A stretch of 64,000 nt of DNA from Nitrosospira multiformis (lineage in GTDB: Bacteria > Pseudomonadota > Gammaproteobacteria > Burkholderiales > Nitrosomonadaceae). Positions 1 to 8,733 of the stretch are shown piece by piece. The first letter of the stretch is position 1; each line of letters starts with the position of its first letter. The DNA lies in the NCBI RefSeq assembly GCF_900110185.1, contig NZ_FOCT01000007.1, forward strand, positions 124,001 through 188,000, in the 5' to 3' direction. The notes under the pieces are model-generated. The model had not been told where the DNA came from and did no database searches. It saw only the letters and a program-made list of their open reading frames with translations. Both the position numbers and the translations under genes were made by a program.

Positions 1-1098
1 CGCAGCGATGACAAGAAGCTCTTCATGTGGATGGAGCATTTGCGCGACGAATGGCTGGAAACGAAAGAGGAGGAGGAAAGCAGCGGGAGGAACGATCTGT
101 TGCTCGCACCCATCCAGGAAACCGGGTCTGGGAGCGATCCAATCTATTCGTGGATTGAAAAGCTTGATGACGAGAAGGAATGCCTTGAGGATGGACGGTT
201 GCTCTATGTAGCTGCAACACGCGCCAGAAAGCGTCTGCATCTTCTTGGCAGTACTGGCGTTATCAGCGGCAATGAAGGCGGGATTGAACTCAAACCCCCA
301 TCGGCCAGGACTTTGTTGAGCAAAATCTGGCCTGCGGTCGAATCCTTTTATAGGGAGGCTGCAGCAAAAGCAGTTTTTTCAGACCCGGCGTCATGCGGCG
401 ACAATAAAGAGCAGGAGGCGAGAGACAAACCCGTGATCGACCAGTCGCTTCGCCGCCTAGTATCCGGCTGGGAACTCCCGCCCGCCCCGCGCGCCCTACA
501 GTGGAAGGCAGACCTGTCTCCTTTGCCCCTCTGGGGGGAAGTCGAATATTCCTGGGCTGGCGAGACAGCCCGGCTTGTCGGCAATATAGTCCACAAATGG
601 CTGCAACGCATTGCCGAGGACGGGCTGGATGACTGGAACGCCGCCCGAATCACGGAATTGCAGGATGTTTTCCGGCGCCAGTTGATTGCATGCGGCGCGA
701 TCAGCACGGGTAAGGATGATTCTGATGATGCCGTAAAAAGAGTGATGGCAGCGCTCACTCATGCAGTGAGTGAGCCGCGCGGACGCTGGCTACTGGGACC
801 GCAGCAGGAGGCGCGCAGCGAGTTGCGCATGACCGGCAACATCGCGGGCCAATACATGGATTTCGTCATAGACCGTACTTTTCGCGATGCGGCGGGTCAG
901 CGATGGGTCGTTGACTACAAGACAAGCAGCCATGAAGGCGCTGATGTGGGAGGATTTCTCGATCGCGAGCAGGAGCGCTATCGCGATCAGCTGGATCGTT
1001 ACGCCGCACTCATGCAGGCGGCGGAAGGACAGCCGGTAAGGCGAGGACTTTATTTTCCCTTGCTCAAGGGATGGCGGGAGTGGGGTGACGAGATTTGA
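1..1098 (+). CDS. UvrD/AddA-like helicase-nuclease, 3' part
   Basis: The frame is open from the first base of the window, so this is the C-terminal part (about 365 residues) of a larger protein. An early motif LLYVAATRARKRLHLLG matches helicase motif VI of the UvrD/Rep superfamily 1, with the R finger in TRAR. Near the end, WVVDYKTSS is the core of a RecB-type PD-(D/E)XK nuclease domain. Together these indicate an AddA- or RecB-like DNA end-processing enzyme working in recombinational repair of double-strand breaks in the cytoplasm. The partner gene (AddB type) is presumably upstream, outside the window. The helicase motor domains are not visible here, so assignment to AddA rather than another UvrD-nuclease fusion rests on the family pattern alone. 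Confidence 0.85.
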   Translation, partial: RSDDKKLFMWMEHLRDEWLETKEEEESSGRNDLLLAPIQETGSGSDPIYSWIEKLDDEKECLEDGRLLYVAATRARKRLHLLGSTGVISGNEGGIELKPPSARTLLSKIWPAVESFYREAAAKAVFSDPASCGDNKEQEARDKPVIDQSLRRLVSGWELPPAPRALQWKADLSPLPLWGEVEYSWAGETARLVGNIVHKWLQRIAEDGLDDWNAARITELQDVFRRQLIACGAISTGKDDSDDAVKRVMAALTHAVSEPRGRWLLGPQQEARSELRMTGNIAGQYMDFVIDRTFRDAAGQRWVVDYKTSSHEGADVGGFLDREQERYRDQLDRYAALMQAAEGQPVRRGLYFPLLKGWREWGDEI

Positions 1099-1219
1099 AG
1101 GATGAAAAATAGAATCGTACATTTATTTGCCGAGGTACTCCTGATACGTCCCGAACTATTGACTATCCCGAAAACCCCGGTACGGGTAAATCATTGGATT
1201 TTTATATGCAGGTGAATTT

Positions 1220-2296
1220 ATGCGCTTTCTGATATATGCATTTGGTTTTTTTGCACTGGCGGGATGTGTGGCAACCACGGTAGCTCCTCCGGCTGCTGAG
1301 CCGCGCCCGGAGATCGAAGGAGGAATCGAAAGGAAGGTTGAAGAGGGAATCGAAAGACAGGTTGAAGGGAAGATCGAAGAGGAGACAAAAGAGGGAGTCG
1401 AAAATTTCATCGGCGAAATGGTCGAAAGACACGGCTTTGTCCAGGCTGAACTGGAGGACATTCTTGGGCAGGCACAGTATCAGGGGGGAATCATCAAAGC
1501 GATTTCACAGCCTGCTACCGCAAAGCCGTGGTATGCCTACCGGCCCGTCTTCGTCACGCCGAAGCGTATTGCCGCGGGTGTAGCCTTCTGGAACACAAAT
1601 GCCCCGGAACTGGAACGTGCCCGTAGGGACTTCGGAATTCCCGAGGAGATCATCGCAGCTGTAATCGGTGTCGAAACTTTTTACGGGACGCAAAACGGCA
1701 AGCACCGTATACTCGACGCCCTGACTACGCTTGCATTCAACTATCCCCGCCGCGCGGCCTTCTTTCGCGGGGAGTTGGAGCAATATCTCCTGATGGGACG
1801 GGACCAGCAGGCTGACCTCCTGAATATCAGGGGTTCCTACGCAGGGGCAATCGGCATCCCGCAATTCATGCCCAGCAGTTACCGGCGGTACGCGGTGGAT
1901 TTCAATAATGACGGCAAGATCGATTTATCCGGCAGCGCAGCGGATGCAATCGGGAGCGTCGCCAATTACCTGAAGAGCTATGGATGGGAAGCAGGCCAGC
2001 TGATAGTGGTCCCCGCAATGGTGAATGGCGAAGATTACAGGGAAGTTTTATATTCTGGATACCCCCCGCGCTACACCGTGGCGGAGATTGGACAATGGGG
2101 TGTGACCCCCCGCTGGCATGCTCCGGCTGGCCGGTTGGCGACACTACTTGAACTGGAAGCGAAGAATGGAAAGGAGCACTGGCTGGCTTTCAATAATTTT
2201 CATGTCATTACCCGCTACAATCGCAGCGTAAATTATGCGATGTCAGTGTTGCAACTGGCAGAAGAGATTCGGGCAGCGAGAGCCTCGAATTTATAG
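1220..2296 (+). CDS. mltB: Lytic murein transglycosylase B, lipoprotein
   Basis: A 358-residue protein. The N-terminus is a lipoprotein signal with lipobox LAGC (Cys16), so the mature protein should be lipid-anchored in the outer membrane. The catalytic domain of the SLT-2/MltB family starts near residue 65. The catalytic glutamate is expected to be Glu152 in GVETFYG, and the downstream GIPQFMPSSYRRYAVDF block is typical. The enzyme cleaves peptidoglycan glycan strands with formation of 1,6-anhydromuramic acid. Between the lipobox and the domain lies an odd charged linker (residues about 31-63) made of an eight-residue repeat of GIERKVEE type. The start ATG has a weak upstream GGTGA. Length agrees with the family. 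Confidence 0.93.
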   Translation: MRFLIYAFGFFALAGCVATTVAPPAAEPRPEIEGGIERKVEEGIERQVEGKIEEETKEGVENFIGEMVERHGFVQAELEDILGQAQYQGGIIKAISQPATAKPWYAYRPVFVTPKRIAAGVAFWNTNAPELERARRDFGIPEEIIAAVIGVETFYGTQNGKHRILDALTTLAFNYPRRAAFFRGELEQYLLMGRDQQADLLNIRGSYAGAIGIPQFMPSSYRRYAVDFNNDGKIDLSGSAADAIGSVANYLKSYGWEAGQLIVVPAMVNGEDYREVLYSGYPPRYTVAEIGQWGVTPRWHAPAGRLATLLELEAKNGKEHWLAFNNFHVITRYNRSVNYAMSVLQLAEEIRAARASNL

Positions 2297-2330
2297 TAGT
2301 GAGAAGCTCTCGTGCGATTTCTTTTTTTAT
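2277..2330 (+). terminator. Putative intrinsic terminator of mltB
   Basis: CGAGAGC (2277-2283) can pair with GCTCTCG (2306-2312), and a T-rich stretch follows at 2318-2330. The left arm lies inside the last codons of mltB. The 22-base loop is long, so the call is tentative. Confidence 0.4.
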
Positions 2331-2467
2331 GTTTTGTAAAGCATTCTGCTTTTCCCAATACCCTTTGCCTGAAGACCGTACAGAAGAATAACTGAGCGAA
2401 TATGCAAATTCATGCCATGGAACGGTCGAGGTGAGAGACTGAATTGATCGAACTATGAAAGCCTTCA

Positions 2468-3898
2468 ATGATTAGCCAGGATAAAAGGCACCTCAGCTCC
2501 GCCCACCCCCTTACGGATGGGCATGCTGACGCAAGTCAGGCGCTCCGCGAGCGTCTGAAAGAAATCACCTGTCTCTACGAAATTCGCCGTGGCATGGGGC
2601 CGGAATTATCGGTAGAGAACGTTTGCCGCCAGATTTTTGAGCACCTGATACCCGCCATGCAATTTCCGGAAATTGCTACTGCCATGATCGAGCTCGACGG
2701 CAGGCGCTTCACTTCCGAGAATCACGACGAAGGTCCTACGCACGAGCTGCAATCGACGATTAACGTCAACACCAATCCTTGTGGCCAGTTACGGGTCTTC
2801 TATCCGGAAGATAAACCCTTCCTGGTACCGGAAGAACAGCGGCTCATCGACGCGGTCGCGACTGACCTGGGAAGGTGGTTTGAGCGCAAACAGATCGACG
2901 AGGCGTTGCGCGAGCGTCTGAAAGAAATCACTTGTCTCTACGAGATTCGCCATGGCATGGGGGTGGAATTATCGGTGGACAATGTCTGCCAGCAGATTTT
3001 TGAGCACCTGATACCCGCAATGCAATTCCCGGAAATTGCTACCGCCATGATCGAACTCGATGGCAGGCGCTTCACTTCCAAGAATCACGGCCAGGGTCTT
3101 ACGCACGAGCTGAAATCGAAGATTAGCGCCAACAACCATTCCTGCGGCCAGTTGCGTGTCTTCTATCCCGAAGACAAACCCTTCCTGGTGCCGGAAGAAC
3201 AGCGGCTCATCGACGCGGTTGCGACTGATCTGGGGAGGTGGTTTGAGCGCAAACATCTCGAGCAAACCCTGGTTTCCATAGCGGAAGAACACCAGCGTTC
3301 GATTGGCCAGGATTTACACGACAATCTTGGGCAACAGATTGCAGCGATTGGTTATCAGGCCAAGGCGCTGCAGAAAAAAATATCCTCATTGGGGAGTATG
3401 GATGCGGCAACGGTCGCTGCTTCCATCGCGACTCAAGCGCAGGTCGCTGTGATGCAATGCAAGCAGCTTGCGCAGGGGCTGCTCCCATTTGAACTGGAGA
3501 CCAATGGCCTGGTGGCCGCACTGCGGGCATTTGCATCGAGAATCGCAGTCACTTATAAGATTACTTGTGATTTTATATGCAAAAATGAAGTTCTTATCAA
3601 GGATAAGGATCTTGCGCTTAATATTTACCGGATTGCCCAAGAGGCCACCAATAACGCAATACGCCACGGCAGCGCACAACATGTGACCATTTCGCTGGGT
3701 TCCCAGGAAGAAATGCTCCGTCTGTCAATACGCGATGATGGTAGCGGCTTTGCCGGCTTTAACACAAAACAGGGAGCGACCCCAGGAATGGGTATTAAAA
3801 TCATGCAATATCGCGCCCGACAGCTTGGCGCGACACTGGAATTCGTGTCGCATCCCGAAGGAGGGGTGGAAGTGCGGCTCGAAATGCGAATGATGTAG
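2468..3898 (+). CDS. NarL/UhpB-type sensor histidine kinase with duplicated sensor domain
   Basis: A 476-residue cytoplasmic protein with no signal peptide or membrane segment. Residues about 26-146 and 147-267 are two nearly identical copies of a 121-residue sensor module, probably GAF-like. A HisKA_3 dimerisation domain follows with the phospho-accepting His in QDLHDNLGQQ. A HATPase domain comes next, with N-box EATNNAIRHG and G-boxes DDGSGF and GMGIKIM. It should autophosphorylate and pass phosphate to the response regulator 12 bases downstream. The signal is unknown, but soluble GAF-like modules suggest an internal ligand or redox cue. The start is the first ATG after the intergenic gap; no strong ribosome binding site is visible. 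Confidence 0.9.
   Translation: MISQDKRHLSSAHPLTDGHADASQALRERLKEITCLYEIRRGMGPELSVENVCRQIFEHLIPAMQFPEIATAMIELDGRRFTSENHDEGPTHELQSTINVNTNPCGQLRVFYPEDKPFLVPEEQRLIDAVATDLGRWFERKQIDEALRERLKEITCLYEIRHGMGVELSVDNVCQQIFEHLIPAMQFPEIATAMIELDGRRFTSKNHGQGLTHELKSKISANNHSCGQLRVFYPEDKPFLVPEEQRLIDAVATDLGRWFERKHLEQTLVSIAEEHQRSIGQDLHDNLGQQIAAIGYQAKALQKKISSLGSMDAATVAASIATQAQVAVMQCKQLAQGLLPFELETNGLVAALRAFASRIAVTYKITCDFICKNEVLIKDKDLALNIYRIAQEATNNAIRHGSAQHVTISLGSQEEMLRLSIRDDGSGFAGFNTKQGATPGMGIKIMQYRARQLGATLEFVSHPEGGVEVRLEMRMM
2543..3268 (+). repeat. In-frame 363-bp tandem duplication inside the kinase gene
   Basis: Unit 1 (2543-2905) and unit 2 (2906-3268) encode 121 residues each, both beginning LRERLKEITCLYEIR and ending in GRWFERK plus a few residues. 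Most substitutions sit in the first part of the unit and in a short stretch near the middle (residues about 59-78 of each). The last 40 residues, including YPEDKPFLVPEEQRLIDAV, are identical. Confidence 0.95.
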
Positions 3899-3910
3899 GA
3901 GTTTTCCGGT

Positions 3911-4564
3911 ATGCCAGCTTCGAAAGCACAGGTAATGCTGGTGGACGACCATGCCATGTTGCGGCACGGCATGGCGATGCTTATCAATCTCGAGCCAGAT
4001 ATGGAGGTATTTGCAGAGGCCGGCGACGGCGACGAAGCGCTCGCCACACTCAAAGCGGGACATCATGCCGATATCGTTTTAATGGATGTGTCTCTCAAGA
4101 CTCTCTCCGGTTTTGAGGTCATAAAAAGCATACACATCCTGCTCCCCGCACTACCCGTACTCGTCGTCTCCATGCACGATGAAGGCGTATATGCGGAACG
4201 CGCTTTGCGGGCCGGGGCGCGCGGCTACGTGATGAAGCAGGAGCCGGGTGAGGTACTGGTAACCGCTATCCACGAGGTATTAAAGGGAAATATTTATTTG
4301 AGCAAGCCAATGCATGCCAAGCTGTTGAATCGGGTCGCAGGCGGAAATTTGGAGCCTGAGCCTTTGATTAGCAGCCTGACTCCCAGTGAGTTTGAGGTAC
4401 TGCATTTGATTGGATCCGGACATAGCAGTCAGGAAATTGCCAAGTTGCTTAACCGCAGTATTAAAACTATCGAAACGCACCGCTTCAACATTCGTACCAA
4501 ATTGAACTTGAAAGACGGCGCCGATTTGATACGTTATGCCACCCACTGGAGCGAAGCGCAATAG
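3911..4564 (+). CDS. LuxR/NarL-family response regulator
   Basis: A 217-residue two-domain regulator. The receiver domain (about 1-125) has the acidic pair Asp12-Asp13, phospho-acceptor Asp59 in DIVLMDVSL, a switch Ser in VVSMHDEG and the conserved Lys in YVMKQE. The C-terminal LuxR helix-turn-helix (about 150-215) includes LTPSEFEVLHLIGSGHSSQE and a recognition helix around NRSIKTIETHR. It lies 12 bases after the histidine kinase, so the two form one transcription unit and a cognate pair. Target genes cannot be read from the sequence. Confidence 0.93.
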   Translation: MPASKAQVMLVDDHAMLRHGMAMLINLEPDMEVFAEAGDGDEALATLKAGHHADIVLMDVSLKTLSGFEVIKSIHILLPALPVLVVSMHDEGVYAERALRAGARGYVMKQEPGEVLVTAIHEVLKGNIYLSKPMHAKLLNRVAGGNLEPEPLISSLTPSEFEVLHLIGSGHSSQEIAKLLNRSIKTIETHRFNIRTKLNLKDGADLIRYATHWSEAQ

Positions 4565-4610
4565 CATATCTCCTGGAGGATGTATGAGGACTGTACAAAA
4601 ACCATCATCT

Positions 4611-4740
4611 TGACCGAGCAGGACGACTGGATCAGCAGATCCTTGTCACCCGTAATGATGTACCGTGCCTGAGCAGCTTTTAAGGTGGCCAGCACCAGCT
4701 GGTCGGCGGGATCGCGCAACGCCGGCATCAACGATGCTTT
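4611..4740 (-). pseudogene. Remnant of a PIN-domain toxin
   Basis: The minus strand encodes LRDPADQLVLATLKAAQ followed by ARYIITGDKDLL, which matches the C-terminal half of PIN-domain ribonucleases of the COG1569 toxin family (metal-binding Asp in TGDKDL). After this the frame runs into unrelated residues, and no N-terminal half or antitoxin gene is found upstream. It is best read as a degraded piece of a toxin-antitoxin module. The exact edges are uncertain. Confidence 0.6.
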
Positions 4741-5454
4741 CGTTCTTCTGCACGTGAATCATGAAATTAATGAGTCCTGAGCCTAGCATTCAGGAAGAGC
4801 GAGACCGGTGGGTATTTCTATAGAGAAGGAGGGATAACTGCCTTTCGGAAACAGCCAAATGCTTAGAATGGCAGCCTAACGAACATCTCGCGAGCTTTGA
4901 ACCAGATAGTTATACCGCAACTGCGGATAATCAGCGCCGGCGTTAGTCTGCCGTTTTATGTTGAGGTTTGGGCTTCATAGTTCTGACAACGGGGTAGGTT
5001 CCAGGTATTGCAGTTCCCTGTAAGATCTTACAGCTAGTTAGAACGTCGGATTCAAGGCTTAATATTCTAGAGATATAGCAGCAAGTTTTCAGGTTTAAGT
5101 GATCTGCTTGCCTTGTTACCAACCCTATTACCCTTGGAATTCAGGTTCCTTATAGAGACCACCAGGTTCACCAGGCGTAGCGAACAGGATACTTCTACGC
5201 TTGTTCGTACGACTTTAACCTCGTCCTGCCAAAAGGGTTTAGAGGCGGAGTTGATAAAAATAAAAAGGCGTGGAGCAGGTTAGGGATTAGGGGAGAGTGT
5301 GGTGGGAAACTGGCTTAGCACTCGTCCATCCGTTCCTTACAGCCTCCCCGACATCTTCCTATTCTGGATTTTGTCCGACACTTGTATGTGCCCCGGCTTT
5401 AACGACCTACGAGGAAATCCGTGTCATCACAATTATTTTTCAGAACCCAGGTAC
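4741..5454. other. Long non-coding stretch
   Basis: About 700 bases without a credible gene in any frame. It is fairly AT-rich compared with its neighbours. The only structure noted is a pair of interleaved 6-bp inverted repeats at 5175-5207. A frame is open from a GTG at 5299 into the following gene, but its extra residues do not look like protein of that family. Confidence 0.5.
5175..5207 (+). repeat. Interleaved inverted repeats with pseudoknot potential
   Basis: GCGTAG (5175-5180) is complementary to CTACGC (5195-5200), and the adjacent CGAACA (5181-5186) is complementary to TGTTCG (5202-5207). The order 1-2-1'-2' would form an H-type pseudoknot in RNA. It lies 250 bases before the acyl-CoA dehydrogenase start. 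A role is not shown. Confidence 0.35.
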
Positions 5455-6612
5455 ATGGAACGAATTTCTTTAAAACTTTCTGAGCTAAGAGAAGCCACGG
5501 AGCAAGTAGTCGCAAGCTCTATTACTCCACTTGCAGCAAAGGTAGACCATGAATGCCTTTGGCCTGAGCATTCGATGAGAGCGCTGGCTGCCGCAGGTCT
5601 TTTGGGGCTGCAGGTTCCTGAAGCCTTTGGTGGACATGGCGAGGGTTTGCTTGCATTAAGCATATTAACTGAAGCCATTGGTGGAGCCTGCCCGTCTTCT
5701 GCGCTTTGTTTTGGGATGCATTGCGTGGGTACGGCGGTCATTGCAGCTAAGGCAACAAACTACCAAACAGAACATTATCTTCGTCAAATTGCTCAAGGGA
5801 AGCACATCACCTCTCTCGCACTTTCAGAGAGCGGCACAGGAGCGAATTTTTATTTATCCGAGACAACATTAAAGTCCGACGGAGAATACTTTCTTGTTAA
5901 CGGTACCAAACAGTTTGTAACGAATGGTGGGCATGCGGACTCATACGTAATTTCCACGGTAAGTATGCAACCTACAGCAGAAGGAGATTTTAGTTGCCTA
6001 ATTGTTGACCGTGACACTCCTGGCATTGAGTGGCTGGAACCTTGGAATGGCTTTGGAATGCGCGGAAACTCCTCGCGAGGACTTCGCCTTAAAGATGCTA
6101 AGGTATTGAAAAGGAATCTCTTGGGAGAAGAAGGAGACCAGATTTGGTATGTATTCGAGGTCGTTGCACCATATTTTCTAATGGCGATGGCGGGCACGTA
6201 TCTCGGCATTGCGCAGTCGGCTGTAAATGCAGCCGGAGAACATCTACGCTCACGGCGGCACACGTATAGCGGTGAGGCATTACGTCACATCGGTTCCCTG
6301 CAAACACTATATGCAAACATGTGGACCTCAGTTGAGAAGACAAGAGGTCTCTTATATGAGGCAGCGCAGCGAGGTGATCGGGGAGACCCTGAGGCGCTAC
6401 CATTTATATTGGCGTGCAAAGCAGATGCAGCTAAAACGGCGGTCGACGTGACGAATGAAGCAATGACGATTTGTGGAGGAATAGCTTACAGGGAAAACAG
6501 CCAGGTCAGCCAGATGCTGCGCGATGCTCGGGCAGGTCACGTCATGGCCCCGACAACCGAAATGCTAAACAATTGGACTGGCAAGATACTGCTGGGTCTC
6601 CCTTTGCTTTAA
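5455..6612 (+). CDS. Acyl-CoA dehydrogenase family protein
   Basis: About 385 residues from the ATG at 5455. The N-terminal helical part contains LGLQVPEAFGGHGEG. The middle beta domain has the flavin-contact motif LALSESGTGANF followed by FLVNGTKQFVTNGG. The C-terminal helical domain has TICGGIAYRENSQVSQMLRD. These are typical of FAD-dependent acyl-CoA dehydrogenases and their relatives. There is no electron-transfer flavoprotein or beta-oxidation gene nearby, so the substrate is open; the closest context is the sensor kinase that follows. The frame is also open from a GTG at 5299, but the 52 additional residues look unlike the family, so the later ATG was chosen. The ribosome binding site is weak (AGG just before). 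Confidence 0.85.
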   Translation: MERISLKLSELREATEQVVASSITPLAAKVDHECLWPEHSMRALAAAGLLGLQVPEAFGGHGEGLLALSILTEAIGGACPSSALCFGMHCVGTAVIAAKATNYQTEHYLRQIAQGKHITSLALSESGTGANFYLSETTLKSDGEYFLVNGTKQFVTNGGHADSYVISTVSMQPTAEGDFSCLIVDRDTPGIEWLEPWNGFGMRGNSSRGLRLKDAKVLKRNLLGEEGDQIWYVFEVVAPYFLMAMAGTYLGIAQSAVNAAGEHLRSRRHTYSGEALRHIGSLQTLYANMWTSVEKTRGLLYEAAQRGDRGDPEALPFILACKADAAKTAVDVTNEAMTICGGIAYRENSQVSQMLRDARAGHVMAPTTEMLNNWTGKILLGLPLL

Positions 6613-6623
6613 AGGTCCCCCCT

Positions 6624-8633
6624 TTGAACTATCAGCTGGTGCTACTCATTAAATCTGATGGAAATCAGGATGACAAGTATTCCGGAGTCATCGAGCAGCA
6701 TGTTCAGCTAGCGGAGCTCAGCGTTTCGTCGACTGCCATGAATAAAGCAGTCGAAGATATAAAGGAATCAACAGCCTCCGGGAGAGAACCCGCGGTCGTG
6801 CTGATCGGCCCAACGGTTCCCAATGCATTGGCTGTTGCCCGCCGCATTCGTTCTGTTTGGCCTATAGGGCAAATGCTTTTTGTGACAGACGGGCCATACT
6901 TGGAAAAATTGCAGCGAGAGTTGCGTCATGCGCCCATGATCGGACCCAACTGGTCGCTTATCCAAGTTGGCGATCCTCAATTGCCACAGAAGATACAAAA
7001 GGCGGCTCAAGCCAGCCGGCAGCGCATACGTCTCCGCACAACGCTCGATCGGGCAAACCTTACGCTATCCGCTCCCAAACCGGTTGACAGTATCCAATAC
7101 CGGCGCATGGCTGTATCCGAGCATTATCTGGCAAACCTATTGGAGCAATCGCAAGATCCCACTATCTCGCTGGATAGCTGTAACACTGTTTTGTATTGGA
7201 ATAGGGCCGCTGAACGGCTATTCCACCAAAGCGCTGACTCTGTTTACGGAATACACGCCGCCAAACTTCCCTTTTGGTCGTCGTCCCTAGATTCATGCCT
7301 GGAGAGAATTCATGCGGGAATCCGGACGCTAACGGCCGAGATAAAATGCCCTCTTCCATATGGCAACCTGGACTTAGAGATTTTAATGTCAGGCGTTTAC
7401 GATAGTAATACGGGTAGCCTCGTCGGGACCTCCCTTGTCTTGCGGGACATATCCCTTCGTAACCGAATGCTGGAAGTCGAACGTACAAGACGCCATGAAG
7501 CGGAGCAGACGAGCAAAATGAAAGATGAATTTTTAGCCGTCTTGTCGCATGAATTGCGCACTCCTGTTACCGCTGTAATCGGACGAACTCAATTGCTAAA
7601 GTTTCATCATCATAACGACCCAGCCCTGCTTTCCTCATTAAACATAATTGAAAGAAACGCTCAACTACAGGCAAAGCTAATTGAAGATCTTCTTGATACT
7701 TCCTTAGTAGTGACAGGAAAACTCCACCTAAACTTGCAGCTGGTCTTGATAAGACAAGTGGTGGAGGCAGCGGTTGAGTCAATAAGGCCTGCGGTAGAAA
7801 ACAAACAAATAACGCTCTCCGAGGTATTTCATCCTGTCGTCGGCTTTATGCATGGCGATCCCCATCGGTTGCAGCAGGTATTTATTAATCTGCTTACTAA
7901 TGCCACTAAATTCACTCCTCAAGGTGGACACATTGAAATAACGTTAAGCCAAACCGGTTCCCACTTTGAGGTAGCCGTATCAGACAATGGAGTGGGTATT
8001 GACCCAGAATTCCTGCCATACGTGTTCGACAAATTCGGGCAAGAGGACGCTTCCATTACCCGTCGTTACGGAGGTCTTGGGCTTGGTCTTTCGATTACCA
8101 AGCACCTCGTCAAACTGCATGGGGGGGATATCCATGCTTCAAGCCCGGGGCGGGACAGGGGTGCTCGATTTACCGTTTCACTTCCCGTGCATTGCCGGAA
8201 GTTACCGGAAAAGGGAAATTCTCCAAACGAATCAGAAAAAAGGGAATTTTCTGCCATATTGACGGGCCGTCGTATTCTGGTTGTCGACGACATAGCAGAC
8301 ACACGTGACCTCGTGGCGGAGGTTCTCCAGGCTTATGGCGCCGAAGTAATTACAGTCGAATCGGGTGCTGCTGCATTGCAAGCTCTTGAGTCGTTCCATC
8401 CCGATGTACTTGTCAGTGATATTGGTATGCCAGACATGGATGGCTACAAATTAATAGAAAGGATTCGTGCGCGAGGCTGTACTAGCGAGGATTTGCCCGC
8501 CTTAGCTTTAACTGCCTTTGCTAGTCCAGCTGACAAAGATGCCGCGATTCAAGCTGGCTATCAGACACATCTCGCCAAGCCGCTTATCGTAACTGAGCTA
8601 ACCGCGGCTATTGAACGTTTAATCGGGACATAA
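6624..8633 (+). CDS. Hybrid sensor histidine kinase with C-terminal receiver
   Basis: About 669 residues. Domains in order: an N-terminal receiver-like segment without a clear phospho-acceptor (to about 150), a PAS domain (DPTISLDSCNTVLYWNRAAE), a HisKA domain (FLAVLSHELRTPVTAVIGR), a HATPase domain (DNGVGIDPEF and YGGLGLGLSITKHLV) and a C-terminal receiver (RRILVVDDIADTR, acceptor Asp in VLVSDIGMPDMDGY). No membrane segment is seen. The start is uncertain: the frame is open back to 6471 inside the preceding gene. The TTG at 6624 was preferred because TAAAGG, overlapping that gene's stop codon, lies 8 bases upstream; a GTG at 6639 is an alternative. The tight spacing suggests one transcript with the acyl-CoA dehydrogenase. 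Confidence 0.88.
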   Translation: MNYQLVLLIKSDGNQDDKYSGVIEQHVQLAELSVSSTAMNKAVEDIKESTASGREPAVVLIGPTVPNALAVARRIRSVWPIGQMLFVTDGPYLEKLQRELRHAPMIGPNWSLIQVGDPQLPQKIQKAAQASRQRIRLRTTLDRANLTLSAPKPVDSIQYRRMAVSEHYLANLLEQSQDPTISLDSCNTVLYWNRAAERLFHQSADSVYGIHAAKLPFWSSSLDSCLERIHAGIRTLTAEIKCPLPYGNLDLEILMSGVYDSNTGSLVGTSLVLRDISLRNRMLEVERTRRHEAEQTSKMKDEFLAVLSHELRTPVTAVIGRTQLLKFHHHNDPALLSSLNIIERNAQLQAKLIEDLLDTSLVVTGKLHLNLQLVLIRQVVEAAVESIRPAVENKQITLSEVFHPVVGFMHGDPHRLQQVFINLLTNATKFTPQGGHIEITLSQTGSHFEVAVSDNGVGIDPEFLPYVFDKFGQEDASITRRYGGLGLGLSITKHLVKLHGGDIHASSPGRDRGARFTVSLPVHCRKLPEKGNSPNESEKREFSAILTGRRILVVDDIADTRDLVAEVLQAYGAEVITVESGAAALQALESFHPDVLVSDIGMPDMDGYKLIERIRARGCTSEDLPALALTAFASPADKDAAIQAGYQTHLAKPLIVTELTAAIERLIGT

Positions 8634-8701
8634 AATAAAGAGGCAAGGGTTGAAAGAGACATAACCTTTTGGGGATTTTTGGGGAGAACAGGGGGCCGCA
8701 C

Positions 8702-8733
8702 GGGATGCGCGCGAGAGGGGATGCGCGCGAGAG
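8702..8733 (+). repeat. Perfect 16-bp tandem duplication
   Basis: GGGATGCGCGCGAGAG occurs twice head to tail (8702-8717 and 8718-8733), exactly at the upstream edge of the integrase remnant. It may mark a recombination scar. Confidence 0.9.
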
